Shown piece after piece: positions 40,753-49,408 of a stretch of DNA of 64,000 bases. The notes beneath the pieces were generated by a model, which saw only the letters and a program-made list of their open reading frames with translations, was not told where the DNA came from and searched no databases. Made by a program: the position numbers and the translations under genes. This stretch comes from Candidatus Promineofilum glycogenicum (lineage in GTDB: Bacteria; Chloroflexota; Anaerolineae; Promineifilales; Promineifilaceae): contig JADJHJ010000010.1 in NCBI GenBank assembly GCA_016707605.1, positions 186,001 through 250,000 of the forward strand, given 5' to 3'. The first letter of the stretch is position 1; each line of letters opens with the position of its first letter.

Positions 40753-42090
40753 GTGCCCGACGAGCAATGGATGGATTGGCGCTGGCAGATGTCCAACCGC
40801 CTCAACTCGGCCGACGAGCTGGCCCGCGTCATCAACCTGACCGACTCCGAACGCCGCGCCCTCTCCGCCAAGGGCCTCTTCCGCGTCGACATCACCCCCT
40901 ACTTCGCCAGCCTCATCGACCCCAACGACCCCCTCTGCCCCGTCCGCAAGCAGGTCATCCCCACCGACCGCGAGATGGTTCCCTTCCAGTCGATGATGGA
41001 AGACAGCCTGGCCGAGGACAAGCACTCGCCCGTGCCCGGCCTCGTCCACCGCTACCCCGACCGGGTGCTGATGCTCATCACCACCCAGTGCGCCAGCTAC
41101 TGCCGCTACTGCACCCGCAGCCGCATCGTCGGCGACCCGACCCAGACCTTCAGCCGGGCCGAGTTCGACGCCCAGATCGACTACATCGAGCGCACGCCGC
41201 AGATCCGCGACGTGCTGCTGAGTGGCGGCGACCCGATGGTGCTGGCCCCCAGGCTGCTGGACATGATCCTCGGCCGCCTGCGGGCCATCCCCCACGTCGA
41301 GATCATCCGCATCGGCTCGCGCGTGCCCGTCTTCCTGCCCATGCGCGTCACGCCCGAGTTCTGCGACATGCTCGACAAGTACCACCCGTTCTGGCTCAAC
41401 ATCCACGTCAACCACCCCAAGGAGATCACCCCCGAACTGGCCGCGGCCGCCGACCGGCTGACCCGCGCCGGCGTGCCCCTGGGCAACCAGAGCGTGCTGC
41501 TGGCCGGGGTCAACGACTCCGTCCACATTCAGCGCAAACTGGTGCATGAGCTGGTCAAGATTCGCGTCCGCCCCTACTACCTCTACCAGTGCGACCTGGT
41601 CGAAGGCTCCGGCCACCTGCGGACGACGGTCAGCAAGGGCATCGAGATCATCGAAGGGCTGCGCGGCCACACGTCGGGCTACGCCGTGCCCCAGTACGTC
41701 GTCGACGCCCCCGGCGGCGGCGGCAAGATCCCGGTCATGCCCAACTACGTCATCAGCCAGGCCCCCGGCAAGGTCGTGCTGCGCAACTTCGAGGGCTTCA
41801 TCACCACCTACACCGAGCCGCTGGACTACGATCCGCACGAGATTCAGCACCAGGAAGCGCTCATCGCCCGCCGCCCGGAGCCGGGGCAGGAGGGCGTGCT
41901 GGCCCTGCTGGAAGGGGAGCGCATGGCCATCGAGCCGGAGGGCTTCGGCGACACCCACGCCCGCGGCGGCGGCGAACACCGCCTGCGCAGCGGCGACATC
42001 GCCCAGAAGTGGCAGCCCCTCGGCGTCGGCTCCATCGAAGTCCATAAGCCGCGGGAGCGGCTGGCGTCGGGGAACAACGAGACGGAGTAA
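40753..42090 (+). CDS. kamA: Lysine 2,3-aminomutase (radical SAM), N-terminus frameshifted
   Basis: The frame encodes a KamA-type protein. DEQWMDWRWQMSNRL lies at the start. The [4Fe-4S]/SAM motif Cys-x3-Cys-x2-Cys is at residues 113-120 (CASYCRYC). Other marks are LLSGGDPMVLAP, HPKEITPE and a PLP-Lys-type region near GGGGKIPVMPNY. It interconverts L-alpha-lysine and L-beta-lysine. Its natural start is likely the ATG at 40689: reading MPKPTT-KPLTDTVYTRAP-YWADV needs one more base in ACAAG (near 40706) and one more C in the C4 run ending at 40740. The GTG at 40753 is therefore an artificial start. Its length favours KamA over the shorter EpmB. Confidence 0.85.
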   Translation: MPDEQWMDWRWQMSNRLNSADELARVINLTDSERRALSAKGLFRVDITPYFASLIDPNDPLCPVRKQVIPTDREMVPFQSMMEDSLAEDKHSPVPGLVHRYPDRVLMLITTQCASYCRYCTRSRIVGDPTQTFSRAEFDAQIDYIERTPQIRDVLLSGGDPMVLAPRLLDMILGRLRAIPHVEIIRIGSRVPVFLPMRVTPEFCDMLDKYHPFWLNIHVNHPKEITPELAAAADRLTRAGVPLGNQSVLLAGVNDSVHIQRKLVHELVKIRVRPYYLYQCDLVEGSGHLRTTVSKGIEIIEGLRGHTSGYAVPQYVVDAPGGGGKIPVMPNYVISQAPGKVVLRNFEGFITTYTEPLDYDPHEIQHQEALIARRPEPGQEGVLALLEGERMAIEPEGFGDTHARGGGEHRLRSGDIAQKWQPLGVGSIEVHKPRERLASGNNETE

Positions 42091-42093
42091 GAA

Positions 42094-42201
42094 AAGAATC
42101 TCACGCAAAGACGCAAAGAACGCCAAGCTTCTGAAGCTTGGCGTTCTTTGCGTCTTTGCGTGAGATTCTTTCTTTGCGTCTTTGCGTCTTTGCGTTAAAT
42201 T
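42094..42201. repeat. Palindromic repeat, family C
   Basis: GAATCTCACGCAAAGACGC words mirror GCGTCTTTGCGTGAGATTC around CCAAGCTTCTGAAGCTTGG (42098-42170), with an extra right-arm tail to 42201. It is the cleanest example of family C and separates kamA from the STAND gene. Confidence 0.92.
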
Positions 42202-42238
42202 CTGAGTGTCCTAGCGTTGTACTCTTGGCGTTGTTTCC

Positions 42239-44332
42239 ATGACCGATAGCGCCGACGACACCCTGACCGCCTCCACCGCAGGCTTATCGCCCACGGTGGT
42301 TAGCCACGTCGAAGGCGAGGCCGTCATCATCGGCGACAACGCCCGCCAGCAGATCAGCTACTACGGCGACATCATCGTCCGCGTCGATTCGCTGGAGGAG
42401 CTGCCGCCGAAGCCGGGCGAGCCGCCCTACAAGGGCCTGACCTACTACACCGAGGCCGACGAGGCCATCTTCTTCGGCCGCGAGCAACTGAGCGACGACC
42501 TGGCCGCCCGGTTGCAAACGACGCCCTTCCTGGCCGTGGCCGGGGCGTCGGGCAGCGGCAAGTCGTCGCTGTTGCGCGCCGGGGTCATTCCCCGCTTGCG
42601 GCGGCGCAACTGGCTGACCACCATCCTGACCCCCACGGCCGACCCACTGGGCCAACTGGCGGCCGGCCTGTGCCGCGACGAGACCGACCTTAGCGCCGCC
42701 GACGCCCTGCGCGCCCAACTGGCCGCCGACCCGCAGACGTTGCGCCGCAAGGCCGACCAACTGCTGGCCCGCGCCGGGGCCGGCCGGCTGCTGCTCATCG
42801 TCGACCAGTTCGAGGAGTTGTTCACCCAGTGCCACGACGAGGCCGGGCGGCGGGCGTTCATCGACAACCTGCTGGCCGCGGCGCGGGCCAACGGCCGGGC
42901 GACCGTCCTCATCGGCCTGCGGGCCGACTTTATGGGCCGGCTGACCGAGGTCGAAGAGTTGCGGGCGCTGGTGGAGCAGAACTTCGCCTTGCTGGGGCCG
43001 ATGCAGCAGGAAGACCTGGTGCGGGTCATCGCCGAGCCGGCGCGCATCGGCGGCTGGGCCTTCGTCAGCGGCCTGGTCGAGCAGTTCCTGAGCGACGTGG
43101 GCCAGGAGCCGGGGCGGCTGCCGCTGCTATCCCACGCCCTGCTGGAGACGTGGGCGCGGCGGGCCGGGCACGTCATGACGCTGAAGGGCTACCGCGCCGC
43201 CGGCGGCGTCGAAGGGGCCATCGCCAAAACGGCCGAGGACACCTTGCGCCGGCTGGACGGGCCGGGCGAACAGGCCATTGTGCAGGCCATTTTCCTCTCC
43301 CTCACCGAGTTAGGCGAGGGATCGGAGGACACGCGCCGCATTGCCCGGCGCGACGAACTGGCGCGGGCCGGCAACCCGGCGGCGGTCGACGCCGTACTCA
43401 ACACGCTGGCCGGGGCGCGGCTGGTGACGCTCGAAGCCGACAGCGTCCAGGTGGCCCACGAAGCGCTCATCCGCCGCTGGCCGCGGTTGCGCGAGTGGCT
43501 GGCCGACAACCGCGAGCGGCTGCGGTTTGAGCGGCAGTTGGAGGCGGACGCGGCCGAATGGCAGCGCCTCAGGCGCGACCCCGGCGCGCTTTATCGTGGG
43601 GCGCGGTTGGTTCAGGCGCAGGAGTGGATGCAGAACGGACGTGCTTTGTCGCCTCTCGTGAGCGAGTTCATGAGCGCGTCGGCAGTGGAGGCGGAGGAAG
43701 AGGCGCGGCAGGCACAGCAGTTGGCGCGGGCGGGGCTGGTGCGTCGGTTTTTGTATATAGCGGCCGGGTTGGCGGCGGTTGCGGTTTTGGCGGCGATTAT
43801 AGCCGGGATATTTGGTTACCAGCAGAATCAAACGGCCGGCGCCCTGTCAATCGAGACGACCCGCGCTGTATCGGCCGAAGTAGACGCGAACGAGGCGCGA
43901 GCGACCTCCGAGTTCAATGAAGCGGAGGCCCAGGCGGCGCGAGCCACGTCCGAAGCCAATGCGGAGGAGGCCGTTAGTGCCGAAGCCACGGCCGTGGTCG
44001 CTCAGGGCGAGGCCGAAGCAGCACGGGCTGAGGTCGAACGGTTGAACCGGGTGACCCGCGCCCAACGGCTGGCAGCCGAAGCCGAGAATTTATTAGTACG
44101 AGATCCGGAAGATGCGCTCCTGCTGGCTGCAGCCGCCTATCAAGGCACGAATTTGAGACATGGAACGACTACCGGCGAAGCGCGTGCGGCTTTGTATCAT
44201 GCACTGGCCTCTCCTTACGAAACTACTTTAATGGTGTACGAAAATGAAACCTTTATGCCCTTAATAGAAGCTGGACGAACTGAAGAGGTGTGGTCTGGTC
44301 ACCTGCATTCAGCCCGGACGGAACGCGGGTAA
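42239..44332 (+). CDS. nSTAND1-type NTPase of a WD40 protein (N-terminal part)
   Basis: Residues 1-60 form a short beta-rich adaptor-like segment (VIIGDNARQQISYYGDIIV). The STAND NTPase follows: FFGREQLSDDL, Walker A GASGSGKSSLL at about 102-112, Walker B LLIVDQFEELF, then a winged-helix-like part to about 430. A membrane helix lies near 500-525 (LYIAAGLAAVAVLAAIIAGIFG), then an Ala/Glu-rich coiled coil to about 620. The frame enters WD40 repeats but is lost at about 44290-44320. Such proteins act as signal-gated switches in bacterial conflict and cell-death systems. The WD40 repeats continue in 44290-45856. Confidence 0.82.
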   Translation: MTDSADDTLTASTAGLSPTVVSHVEGEAVIIGDNARQQISYYGDIIVRVDSLEELPPKPGEPPYKGLTYYTEADEAIFFGREQLSDDLAARLQTTPFLAVAGASGSGKSSLLRAGVIPRLRRRNWLTTILTPTADPLGQLAAGLCRDETDLSAADALRAQLAADPQTLRRKADQLLARAGAGRLLLIVDQFEELFTQCHDEAGRRAFIDNLLAAARANGRATVLIGLRADFMGRLTEVEELRALVEQNFALLGPMQQEDLVRVIAEPARIGGWAFVSGLVEQFLSDVGQEPGRLPLLSHALLETWARRAGHVMTLKGYRAAGGVEGAIAKTAEDTLRRLDGPGEQAIVQAIFLSLTELGEGSEDTRRIARRDELARAGNPAAVDAVLNTLAGARLVTLEADSVQVAHEALIRRWPRLREWLADNRERLRFERQLEADAAEWQRLRRDPGALYRGARLVQAQEWMQNGRALSPLVSEFMSASAVEAEEEARQAQQLARAGLVRRFLYIAAGLAAVAVLAAIIAGIFGYQQNQTAGALSIETTRAVSAEVDANEARATSEFNEAEAQAARATSEANAEEAVSAEATAVVAQGEAEAARAEVERLNRVTRAQRLAAEAENLLVRDPEDALLLAAAAYQGTNLRHGTTTGEARAALYHALASPYETTLMVYENETFMPLIEAGRTEEVWSGHLHSARTERG

Positions 44333-44709
44333 TGACAGCGAGTTGGGACGGCGTGGCGCGGTTGTGGGACGCAGCTAGCGGGGAAGTAGGTCCCGAGGGT
44401 GGGGTCAATTCCGCGGTCTTCAGTCCGGACGGAACATTCGTGGCGACGGCGGGCGGTGACGGAGCGGCCCGGCTGTGGGACGCTGAGAACGGCGCGGAAC
44501 TGGCCGTACTGCAAGGTCCCGGGGATGGGATCAGGATTATCGTCTTCAGTCCAGATGGCACGCGAGTCGTCACGGTGAGTGATGGGACGCCGCAGCTATG
44601 GGATGTTGAGAGCGGCATGGAACTGGGCGTGCTGATCGGGCATGAGTCTATGGTTCAGTCCGTGGCGTTCAGTTCCGGATGGCACGCAGTTGGTTACGGC
44701 AGGCGCTGA
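44290..44709 (+). CDS. WD40 segment 1 of the nSTAND1 gene (shifted frame)
   Basis: This frame carries WD40 repeats (FSPDGTRVMTASWDGVARLW, FSPDGTFVATAGGDGAARLW, VFSPDGTRVVTVSDG). It picks up where the NTPase frame fails (one base missing) and fails itself near 44674, where AGTTCCGGAT has one T too many for AGT CCG GAT. It is not an independent gene. Confidence 0.7.
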   Translation: MVWSPAFSPDGTRVMTASWDGVARLWDAASGEVGPEGGVNSAVFSPDGTFVATAGGDGAARLWDAENGAELAVLQGPGDGIRIIVFSPDGTRVVTVSDGTPQLWDVESGMELGVLIGHESMVQSVAFSSGWHAVGYGRR

Positions 44710-45856
44710 TGAGACCGCGCGCCTATGGGACGTTGCGAGCAGGGAGGAACTGGCTGTGCTGGCAGGTCATGAGGGATGGGTCAATTCCGCGGTGTTCAGT
44801 CCGGATGGCATGCGCGTGTTGACGGCAAGTGAAGATATGACCGCGCGGCTGTGGGACGCTAAGAGCGGTGCGGAATTGACCATGCTGGCAGGGCATCGTG
44901 ACCGCCTTACCTCAGCGGTATTCAGTCCAGACGGGACACGTATAGTAACCACCAGCCGTGACGGGACCGCGCGACTGTGGGACGTCAGAAGAGGGATGGA
45001 ATTAGCCACAATGGTCGAGCATACTATGATAGTCAATTCCGCTGCGTTCAACCCGGATGGGACGCAGGTGGCAACGGCAGGATGGGACTTGACTGTACGG
45101 GTGTGGGACGCTGAGAGCGGCGAGGCGCCGGCCATGCTGGAAGGTCACGACGATCTAATCAGATCCGTCGCCTTCAGCCCCAATGGTGAACAACTGGTGA
45201 CGGCGAGCCATGATGGAACAGCGCGGCTATGGGACGTGGCGAGCAGGGAGGAACTGGCTGTGCTGGAAGGTCATGAGGGTTGGGTCATGTCCGCGGTCTT
45301 TAACCCGGACGGAACGAAGGTGATCACGACGGGCTTGGATGGAACAGTGCGGTTGTGGGACACGGGAACCAGGACAGAGTTGGCCATCCTGAGTCTATAT
45401 GAAGCAATAATCGATCACCCGTCATTCAGTCCTGAGACATCAGGGATAGTAGCGATAAGTGCGGACTTTACGCGGTTAGTAATATCAGGCGCAGACGGGA
45501 TGGCATGGCTGTGGGACTTAGCCAGCTCTGATCCAGCTGTTGAATTGGCCGGGCACAGACGAACCATCTTCTCTGCGGCGTTCAGCCCGGACGGAACGAT
45601 GGTTGTAACAACGAGCGCTGATGGCACGGCGCGAGTGTGGAAGACGGTGACTGGCGAGCTTCTGGCCGTGCTGGATGGACACAAAGATTTGGTATGGGCC
45701 GCGGCGTTCAGCCCCGACGGGACGCGGGTGGTAACAGCGAGCTGGGACGAAACGGCCCGACTGTGGGACGCGACCAGTGGGCGTCAACTGGACATATTTA
45801 CTGGCGATGGAGATAAGTCTCAGCTGTTTTCAGTCCAGACGGATCTCGGGTGGTAA
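44642..45856 (+). CDS. WD40 segment 2 of the nSTAND1 gene (shifted frame)
   Basis: From about 44675 this frame encodes the bulk of the propeller: about nine more WD40 repeats of the FSPDG...TASxDxTARLWD type, one of which is degenerate (45380-45500). It ends at 45856 because one T is missing from the T4 run at 45827-45830. The last repeat (FSPDGSRVVTAANNGTVRIW) continues in the next frame. Together the segments would form two seven-bladed propellers or one large propeller that senses ligands or proteins. Confidence 0.75.
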   Translation: MSLWFSPWRSVPDGTQLVTAGADETARLWDVASREELAVLAGHEGWVNSAVFSPDGMRVLTASEDMTARLWDAKSGAELTMLAGHRDRLTSAVFSPDGTRIVTTSRDGTARLWDVRRGMELATMVEHTMIVNSAAFNPDGTQVATAGWDLTVRVWDAESGEAPAMLEGHDDLIRSVAFSPNGEQLVTASHDGTARLWDVASREELAVLEGHEGWVMSAVFNPDGTKVITTGLDGTVRLWDTGTRTELAILSLYEAIIDHPSFSPETSGIVAISADFTRLVISGADGMAWLWDLASSDPAVELAGHRRTIFSAAFSPDGTMVVTTSADGTARVWKTVTGELLAVLDGHKDLVWAAAFSPDGTRVVTASWDETARLWDATSGRQLDIFTGDGDKSQLFSVQTDLGW

Positions 45857-46046
45857 CGGCAGCCAACAACGGGACGGTGCGAATCTGGGCCGTGGCAGCG
45901 TGCCTTTGGAAATGATCGCTGAAGCGCAGCGGCGACTACAGCGCGAACCAACCGCCATCATCCCCGACTTCTGCTCCCGCTACTACCAGGACGCCCCCAA
46001 CGACTGCCCCGACACCCTCGCCAAACTCTTCCCGGAGGACAACTAA
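45829..46046 (+). CDS. C-terminal end of the nSTAND1-WD40 gene (two shifted frames)
   Basis: The last WD40 blade lies at 45829-45890 in one frame. The conserved tail after the propeller (VPLEMIAEAQRRLQREPTAI) lies in another, ending with TAA at 46044-46046. The tail is typical for the C-terminus of bacterial WD40/STAND proteins. The next gene starts 3 bases later. Confidence 0.65.
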
Positions 46047-46049
46047 CCC

Positions 46050-46793
46050 ATGACTACCACCGACGCCTACCCATCCGAACTACAAGACCTCATCACCACC
46101 ACCTTCAGCCGCCCCGACCTGGCCGACCTCTGCCTGCGCCTGGGCATCAACTTCGACAGCCTGCCCGACGCCGGCGTGGCCGCCCAGGCCCGCGAACTCA
46201 TCCTGCTGCTGGCCCGGCAGGAGCGGCTGCCGGAACTGCTGGACGCGCTGCGAGCCGTACGGCCCAACGTCGCCTGGCCGCCCGTTCCGCCCGGCTATCG
46301 GCTGCCCGCCGCCGCCCCGCCCGCGCCGACCGCCGGCGGCGGCAGCAGCTTCACCCTCGGCTCGGTCAAGGCCGACAACCTCATCGTCGGCAACCACGCC
46401 AACATGACCATCAACCAGGGGCCGCGCTACGACCTGTCGGGCGACTTCCGCGGGGCGCTGCTCAACATCGAGTCCACCTTGCGCGACACGCGGCAGGCCA
46501 TCGAGAACCTGCCCGCGCCCGACGACGCCCGCGCCGCCCTCATCCGCCTCGTCGGCCGGCTCGACCGCGCTCTGCAAACCACGCCGCCCGACCGCGCGCC
46601 GCAGGCGGCCGAGGTGGCCGACATCACCAAGGAGTTGGTCAAGGCCGCCGGCGCGGCCCGGCCCCGCCCGGCGGTCTTGCGTGGCCTGGGCGACGAACTG
46701 CGCCAGGCCGCCGCCGCCCTGGCCGACGCCGTGCCCGCCGCGCCCGACATTGCCGACCAACTCGCCTCCGCGGTCGTTGACTTAACGGCCTGA
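46050..46793 (+). CDS. Effector-associated-domain (EAD) protein paired with the nSTAND1 gene
   Basis: The 247-residue protein starts with an EAD-like helical bundle (residues 1-75: LQDLITTTFSRPDLADLCLRLG, AQARELILLLARQERLPELL and RPNVAWP). A Pro/Ala linker leads to a beta segment IVGNHANMTINQG similar to IIGDNARQQ in the STAND protein. A helical C-terminal domain follows at about 130-247 (GALLNIESTLRDTRQAIENL). EADs mediate homotypic recruitment of effectors to STAND switches. The ATG lies 3 bases after the STAND gene stop, so the two are one operon. The effector activity, if any, is not recognisable here. Confidence 0.72.
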   Translation: MTTTDAYPSELQDLITTTFSRPDLADLCLRLGINFDSLPDAGVAAQARELILLLARQERLPELLDALRAVRPNVAWPPVPPGYRLPAAAPPAPTAGGGSSFTLGSVKADNLIVGNHANMTINQGPRYDLSGDFRGALLNIESTLRDTRQAIENLPAPDDARAALIRLVGRLDRALQTTPPDRAPQAAEVADITKELVKAAGAARPRPAVLRGLGDELRQAAAALADAVPAAPDIADQLASAVVDLTA

Positions 46794-46824
46794 ACCGGAA
46801 AAGAGGTGATCATGATTGGGTGCA

Positions 46825-46926
46825 GAATTCAACGCAAAGACGCCAGGACGCCAGGACGCATAGAAGAGTTTTTTCTTTGCGTCCTGGCGTCCTTGCGTTA
46901 AATTCTTCGCGTCTTCGCGTTACGTT
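46825..46926. repeat. Palindromic repeat, family C variant
   Basis: GAATTCAACGCAAAGACGCC words mirror GGCGTCCTTGCGTTAAATTC, with GCCAGGACGC words inside and a GCGTCTTCGCGTTACGTTC tail. It lies between the EAD and M23 peptidase genes. Confidence 0.85.
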
Positions 46927-46948
46927 CTATCGTCTTCAGGAGGGATAC

Positions 46949-49192
46949 ATGGACAGTGAACCGTCGACTTCGCCGGACTATGCCGCTCAATTCGCCTTTC
47001 CCACGGCGGCCGAGGCGTTGGCCCGGCAGGGCGTGGTGGAGGTTCCGGCCGGCTGGGAGGTCACCCTGGAGGCGGGCGACGGCGACGACGACGCGGCCGG
47101 CCCCGAGGGCGCTTTCATCACCGAGCGCCACATCATCCCCGCCCGCGCCCACCTGCTGGGCGACGACGGCTGGGCCTACCGCCTGCACAGCCCCGGCCCC
47201 TATCGCGCCCGCTTCACCACCCGCGTGGCCCTCGACGCCGGGGAGTACGACCTGTCGCTGGCCTACTTCGCCGATTGGCGCTACGACTTCGGCGACGCCA
47301 GCCTGCCGCCCGACCAGCCCGACCACGCCCAGGTGCGCTTCGTCGTCGGCCGCCGCGAAGTGGCCTGGACGACGCCCGAACCCCTCCACCACAACCGCCT
47401 CGACCACGTCATCCGCCTCGACGAACCGGCCACCCTGCGCCTGGGCTTCGAGGTCTGGTCGCGCTACCCGGCCACCAGCAACGGCTTCTTCCTGCAAGCC
47501 TTCACTGTCAGGGCGCGCAGCGGCCTGGAAGCGGCCGGCCAGCATCGCGTCGTCGTCAACCTGCTGCCCCAGGACGCCACCTTGCGCGAGAAGTGGCACA
47601 TCCTCTTCCACACCCACGCCCAGCGCCAGGCCCTGTTGCAATCCCACGACGACGCCCTCACCCTCGTCCAGAGCGGCCGGGCCGACTCCACCATCCGCCT
47701 GTGGGGGCGCGAACGGCTCGACGCCGGCCAACAGGCGGCCATCGCCGCCGCCGGCGTGGCCGTCCAGGACGAACCGCTGACCGGCATCGCCCTGCAACCC
47801 CCGCCGCCGTCCGGGCCGGAGGCGCTGTCGGGCGTGGTCATCAACCTGCTGCCCCAGGATGCCACCCTGATGCAGAAGTGGCACGTGTTGCAGACCGTCC
47901 ACGACGGCAAGCAGTCGCTCATGCAGTCCCACGACGACGCCTACACCCTGCTGGAGCTGGCCGGCGCGGGCGCGTTGCTTCGCCTGTGGGGTGGGGCCAG
48001 CCTCTTGCCCGAACAGACGCAGCGCCTCCAGTCGCTCGGCGTCGTCATGGCCCCGGAGAGCTACCCGCCGCCGCGCCCCGTCGTGGCCCCGCCCACCGGC
48101 GAGTTCCGCTTCACCCACTGGCCCTGCACCACCACGCTCATCTGGCAGCACTTCGGCGAGAACCCCGACCGCTACAAAGAGTTCAAACTGCCCGGCCACG
48201 AGGGCATCGACATCGAAGCCCCCTTCGGCTCGCCCCTGTTCGCCGTGGCCGACGGCATTGTGGCCGAGAACCCCAGCCACGCCTCGGCCTATGGCGTCCA
48301 CGTTCGCATCAACCATCCCGGCGACTACCAGACGATCTATGCCCACATGGAGCGGCCGGCCGTCGTCCCCGGCCAGACGGTGCGCGGCGGCGACGTCATC
48401 GGCTACGCCGACAGCACCGGCCACGTCTGGCCCAAGCCCACGCCGGAGCGCCCCCACGACGGCTCCCACCTGCACCTGACGCTCAAGGCGTTCAACCGCG
48501 CCACCGAGTACCCCTACAACATCATCAACCCCACCCCCTTCCTGCGCGCCCTGCCGCAATACCCGGCCGGCGCGGCCATCATCGCCCCGCCGCCGGCGCC
48601 CTCGGCCGCGCCGACCTATGACCTGTTCGACTACCTCTGCGGCGACGGCCGCCTCTACGAAGTCGGCGGCAGCGGCGGCCAGGAGCGCTTCCAGACCCAG
48701 CGCGACGGCCACCGCTTCTACATCGTCAAGAACGCCAACTGGGAAGAGCTGTGGGCCGACGCCGACTACATCTGGCGCGGCTTCGACACCTCACCCGACA
48801 ACGACCGCTACTACATCCAGAAGGAAGACGGCCGCGAGGGGGCGCGCTGGGCCAACCGCCGTATGCGCGTCGGCGAGACGTTCCGCGGCTTCGGCCACCA
48901 CGTGCAGTTCTACTTCAAGCGCGATTGCCGCCGCTCTGACCTCAACAGCGGCCGGGCCACCAACCAGACGACCCTCGTCGCCCACCACGACGCCATGACC
49001 TGGAACAACGTCACCATCCACGACGTGATCGAGTTGAAGGGCATCGGCGAGGAGCGCTACTTCTTCGCCCGCGGCTTCGGCATGGTCGGCTGGCGCTCCC
49101 CCTGGGGCGAGTCGGGCGTGGCCGAAGTTCACGCCCTGCACGCCCGGCCGGACAATGTGCGGCTGCGTATTCCGTGTATGAGTAGGGATTAG
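46949..49192 (+). CDS. M23-family peptidase with duplicated novel domain
   Basis: The 747-residue protein starts at ATG 46949 behind AGGAGGG. Residues about 20-195 are a beta-sandwich (SPGPYRARFTTRVALDAGEY). Two homologous units follow at about 200-275 and 294-370, each NLLPQDATL...KWH...QSHDDA.TL...RLWG. An M23/LytM peptidase lies at about 400-540, with zinc ligands in HEGIDIEAP and HLHLTLK. A C-terminal domain of about 200 residues (YLCGDGRLYEVG, WRSPWGESGVAEVHAL) completes it. There is no signal peptide, which is unusual for a peptidoglycan endopeptidase. The last residues (MSRD) and the stop come from a family-B repeat. Confidence 0.8.
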   Translation: MDSEPSTSPDYAAQFAFPTAAEALARQGVVEVPAGWEVTLEAGDGDDDAAGPEGAFITERHIIPARAHLLGDDGWAYRLHSPGPYRARFTTRVALDAGEYDLSLAYFADWRYDFGDASLPPDQPDHAQVRFVVGRREVAWTTPEPLHHNRLDHVIRLDEPATLRLGFEVWSRYPATSNGFFLQAFTVRARSGLEAAGQHRVVVNLLPQDATLREKWHILFHTHAQRQALLQSHDDALTLVQSGRADSTIRLWGRERLDAGQQAAIAAAGVAVQDEPLTGIALQPPPPSGPEALSGVVINLLPQDATLMQKWHVLQTVHDGKQSLMQSHDDAYTLLELAGAGALLRLWGGASLLPEQTQRLQSLGVVMAPESYPPPRPVVAPPTGEFRFTHWPCTTTLIWQHFGENPDRYKEFKLPGHEGIDIEAPFGSPLFAVADGIVAENPSHASAYGVHVRINHPGDYQTIYAHMERPAVVPGQTVRGGDVIGYADSTGHVWPKPTPERPHDGSHLHLTLKAFNRATEYPYNIINPTPFLRALPQYPAGAAIIAPPPAPSAAPTYDLFDYLCGDGRLYEVGGSGGQERFQTQRDGHRFYIVKNANWEELWADADYIWRGFDTSPDNDRYYIQKEDGREGARWANRRMRVGETFRGFGHHVQFYFKRDCRRSDLNSGRATNQTTLVAHHDAMTWNNVTIHDVIELKGIGEERYFFARGFGMVGWRSPWGESGVAEVHALHARPDNVRLRIPCMSRD

Positions 49193-49373
49193 GGGTTAGG
49201 GGCAGAGGGCGCATCCTCAGATGCGCGCACCGCGCCGCGCCCGTCCATCGCATCTGAGGCTGCGGACTCCGCTTTTCACGCCAAGATGCAAAGAGCGCCA
49301 ACCTTTCTGAGCTTGGCGTTCTTTGCGTCTTGGCGTGAGGTTTCTTCTCTTCTTTTGCGTCTTTGCGTGAGAC
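49185..49373. repeat. Composite repeat: family B fragment, GCATCTGAG palindrome, family C
   Basis: AGGGATTAGGGGTTAGGGG (49183-49202) provides the M23 gene stop. GCATCCTCAGATGCGCG and GCATCTGAGGCTGCGGAC (49210-49267) form a loose hairpin. CACGCCAAGATGCAAAG/CTTTGCGTCTTGGCGTGAG (49277-49339), with a right-arm tail to 49373, is family C. Confidence 0.8.
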
Positions 49374-49408
49374 CCTCTTCTTCTGCTAGAATCGCCCCCA
49401 GAGACGCC

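Noticed and set aside
40753..42090. EpmB (EF-P lysine aminomutase) instead of KamA
   Set aside because: The protein is over 440 residues with the C-terminal extension of KamA, whereas EpmB is near 340; no efp or epmA is adjacent.
45777..45828. An independent gene starting at 45777 and running into the STAND gene tail
   Set aside because: Its first part is out of frame with the WD40 blade visible in the other frame; only the C-terminal tail from about 45900 is genuine.
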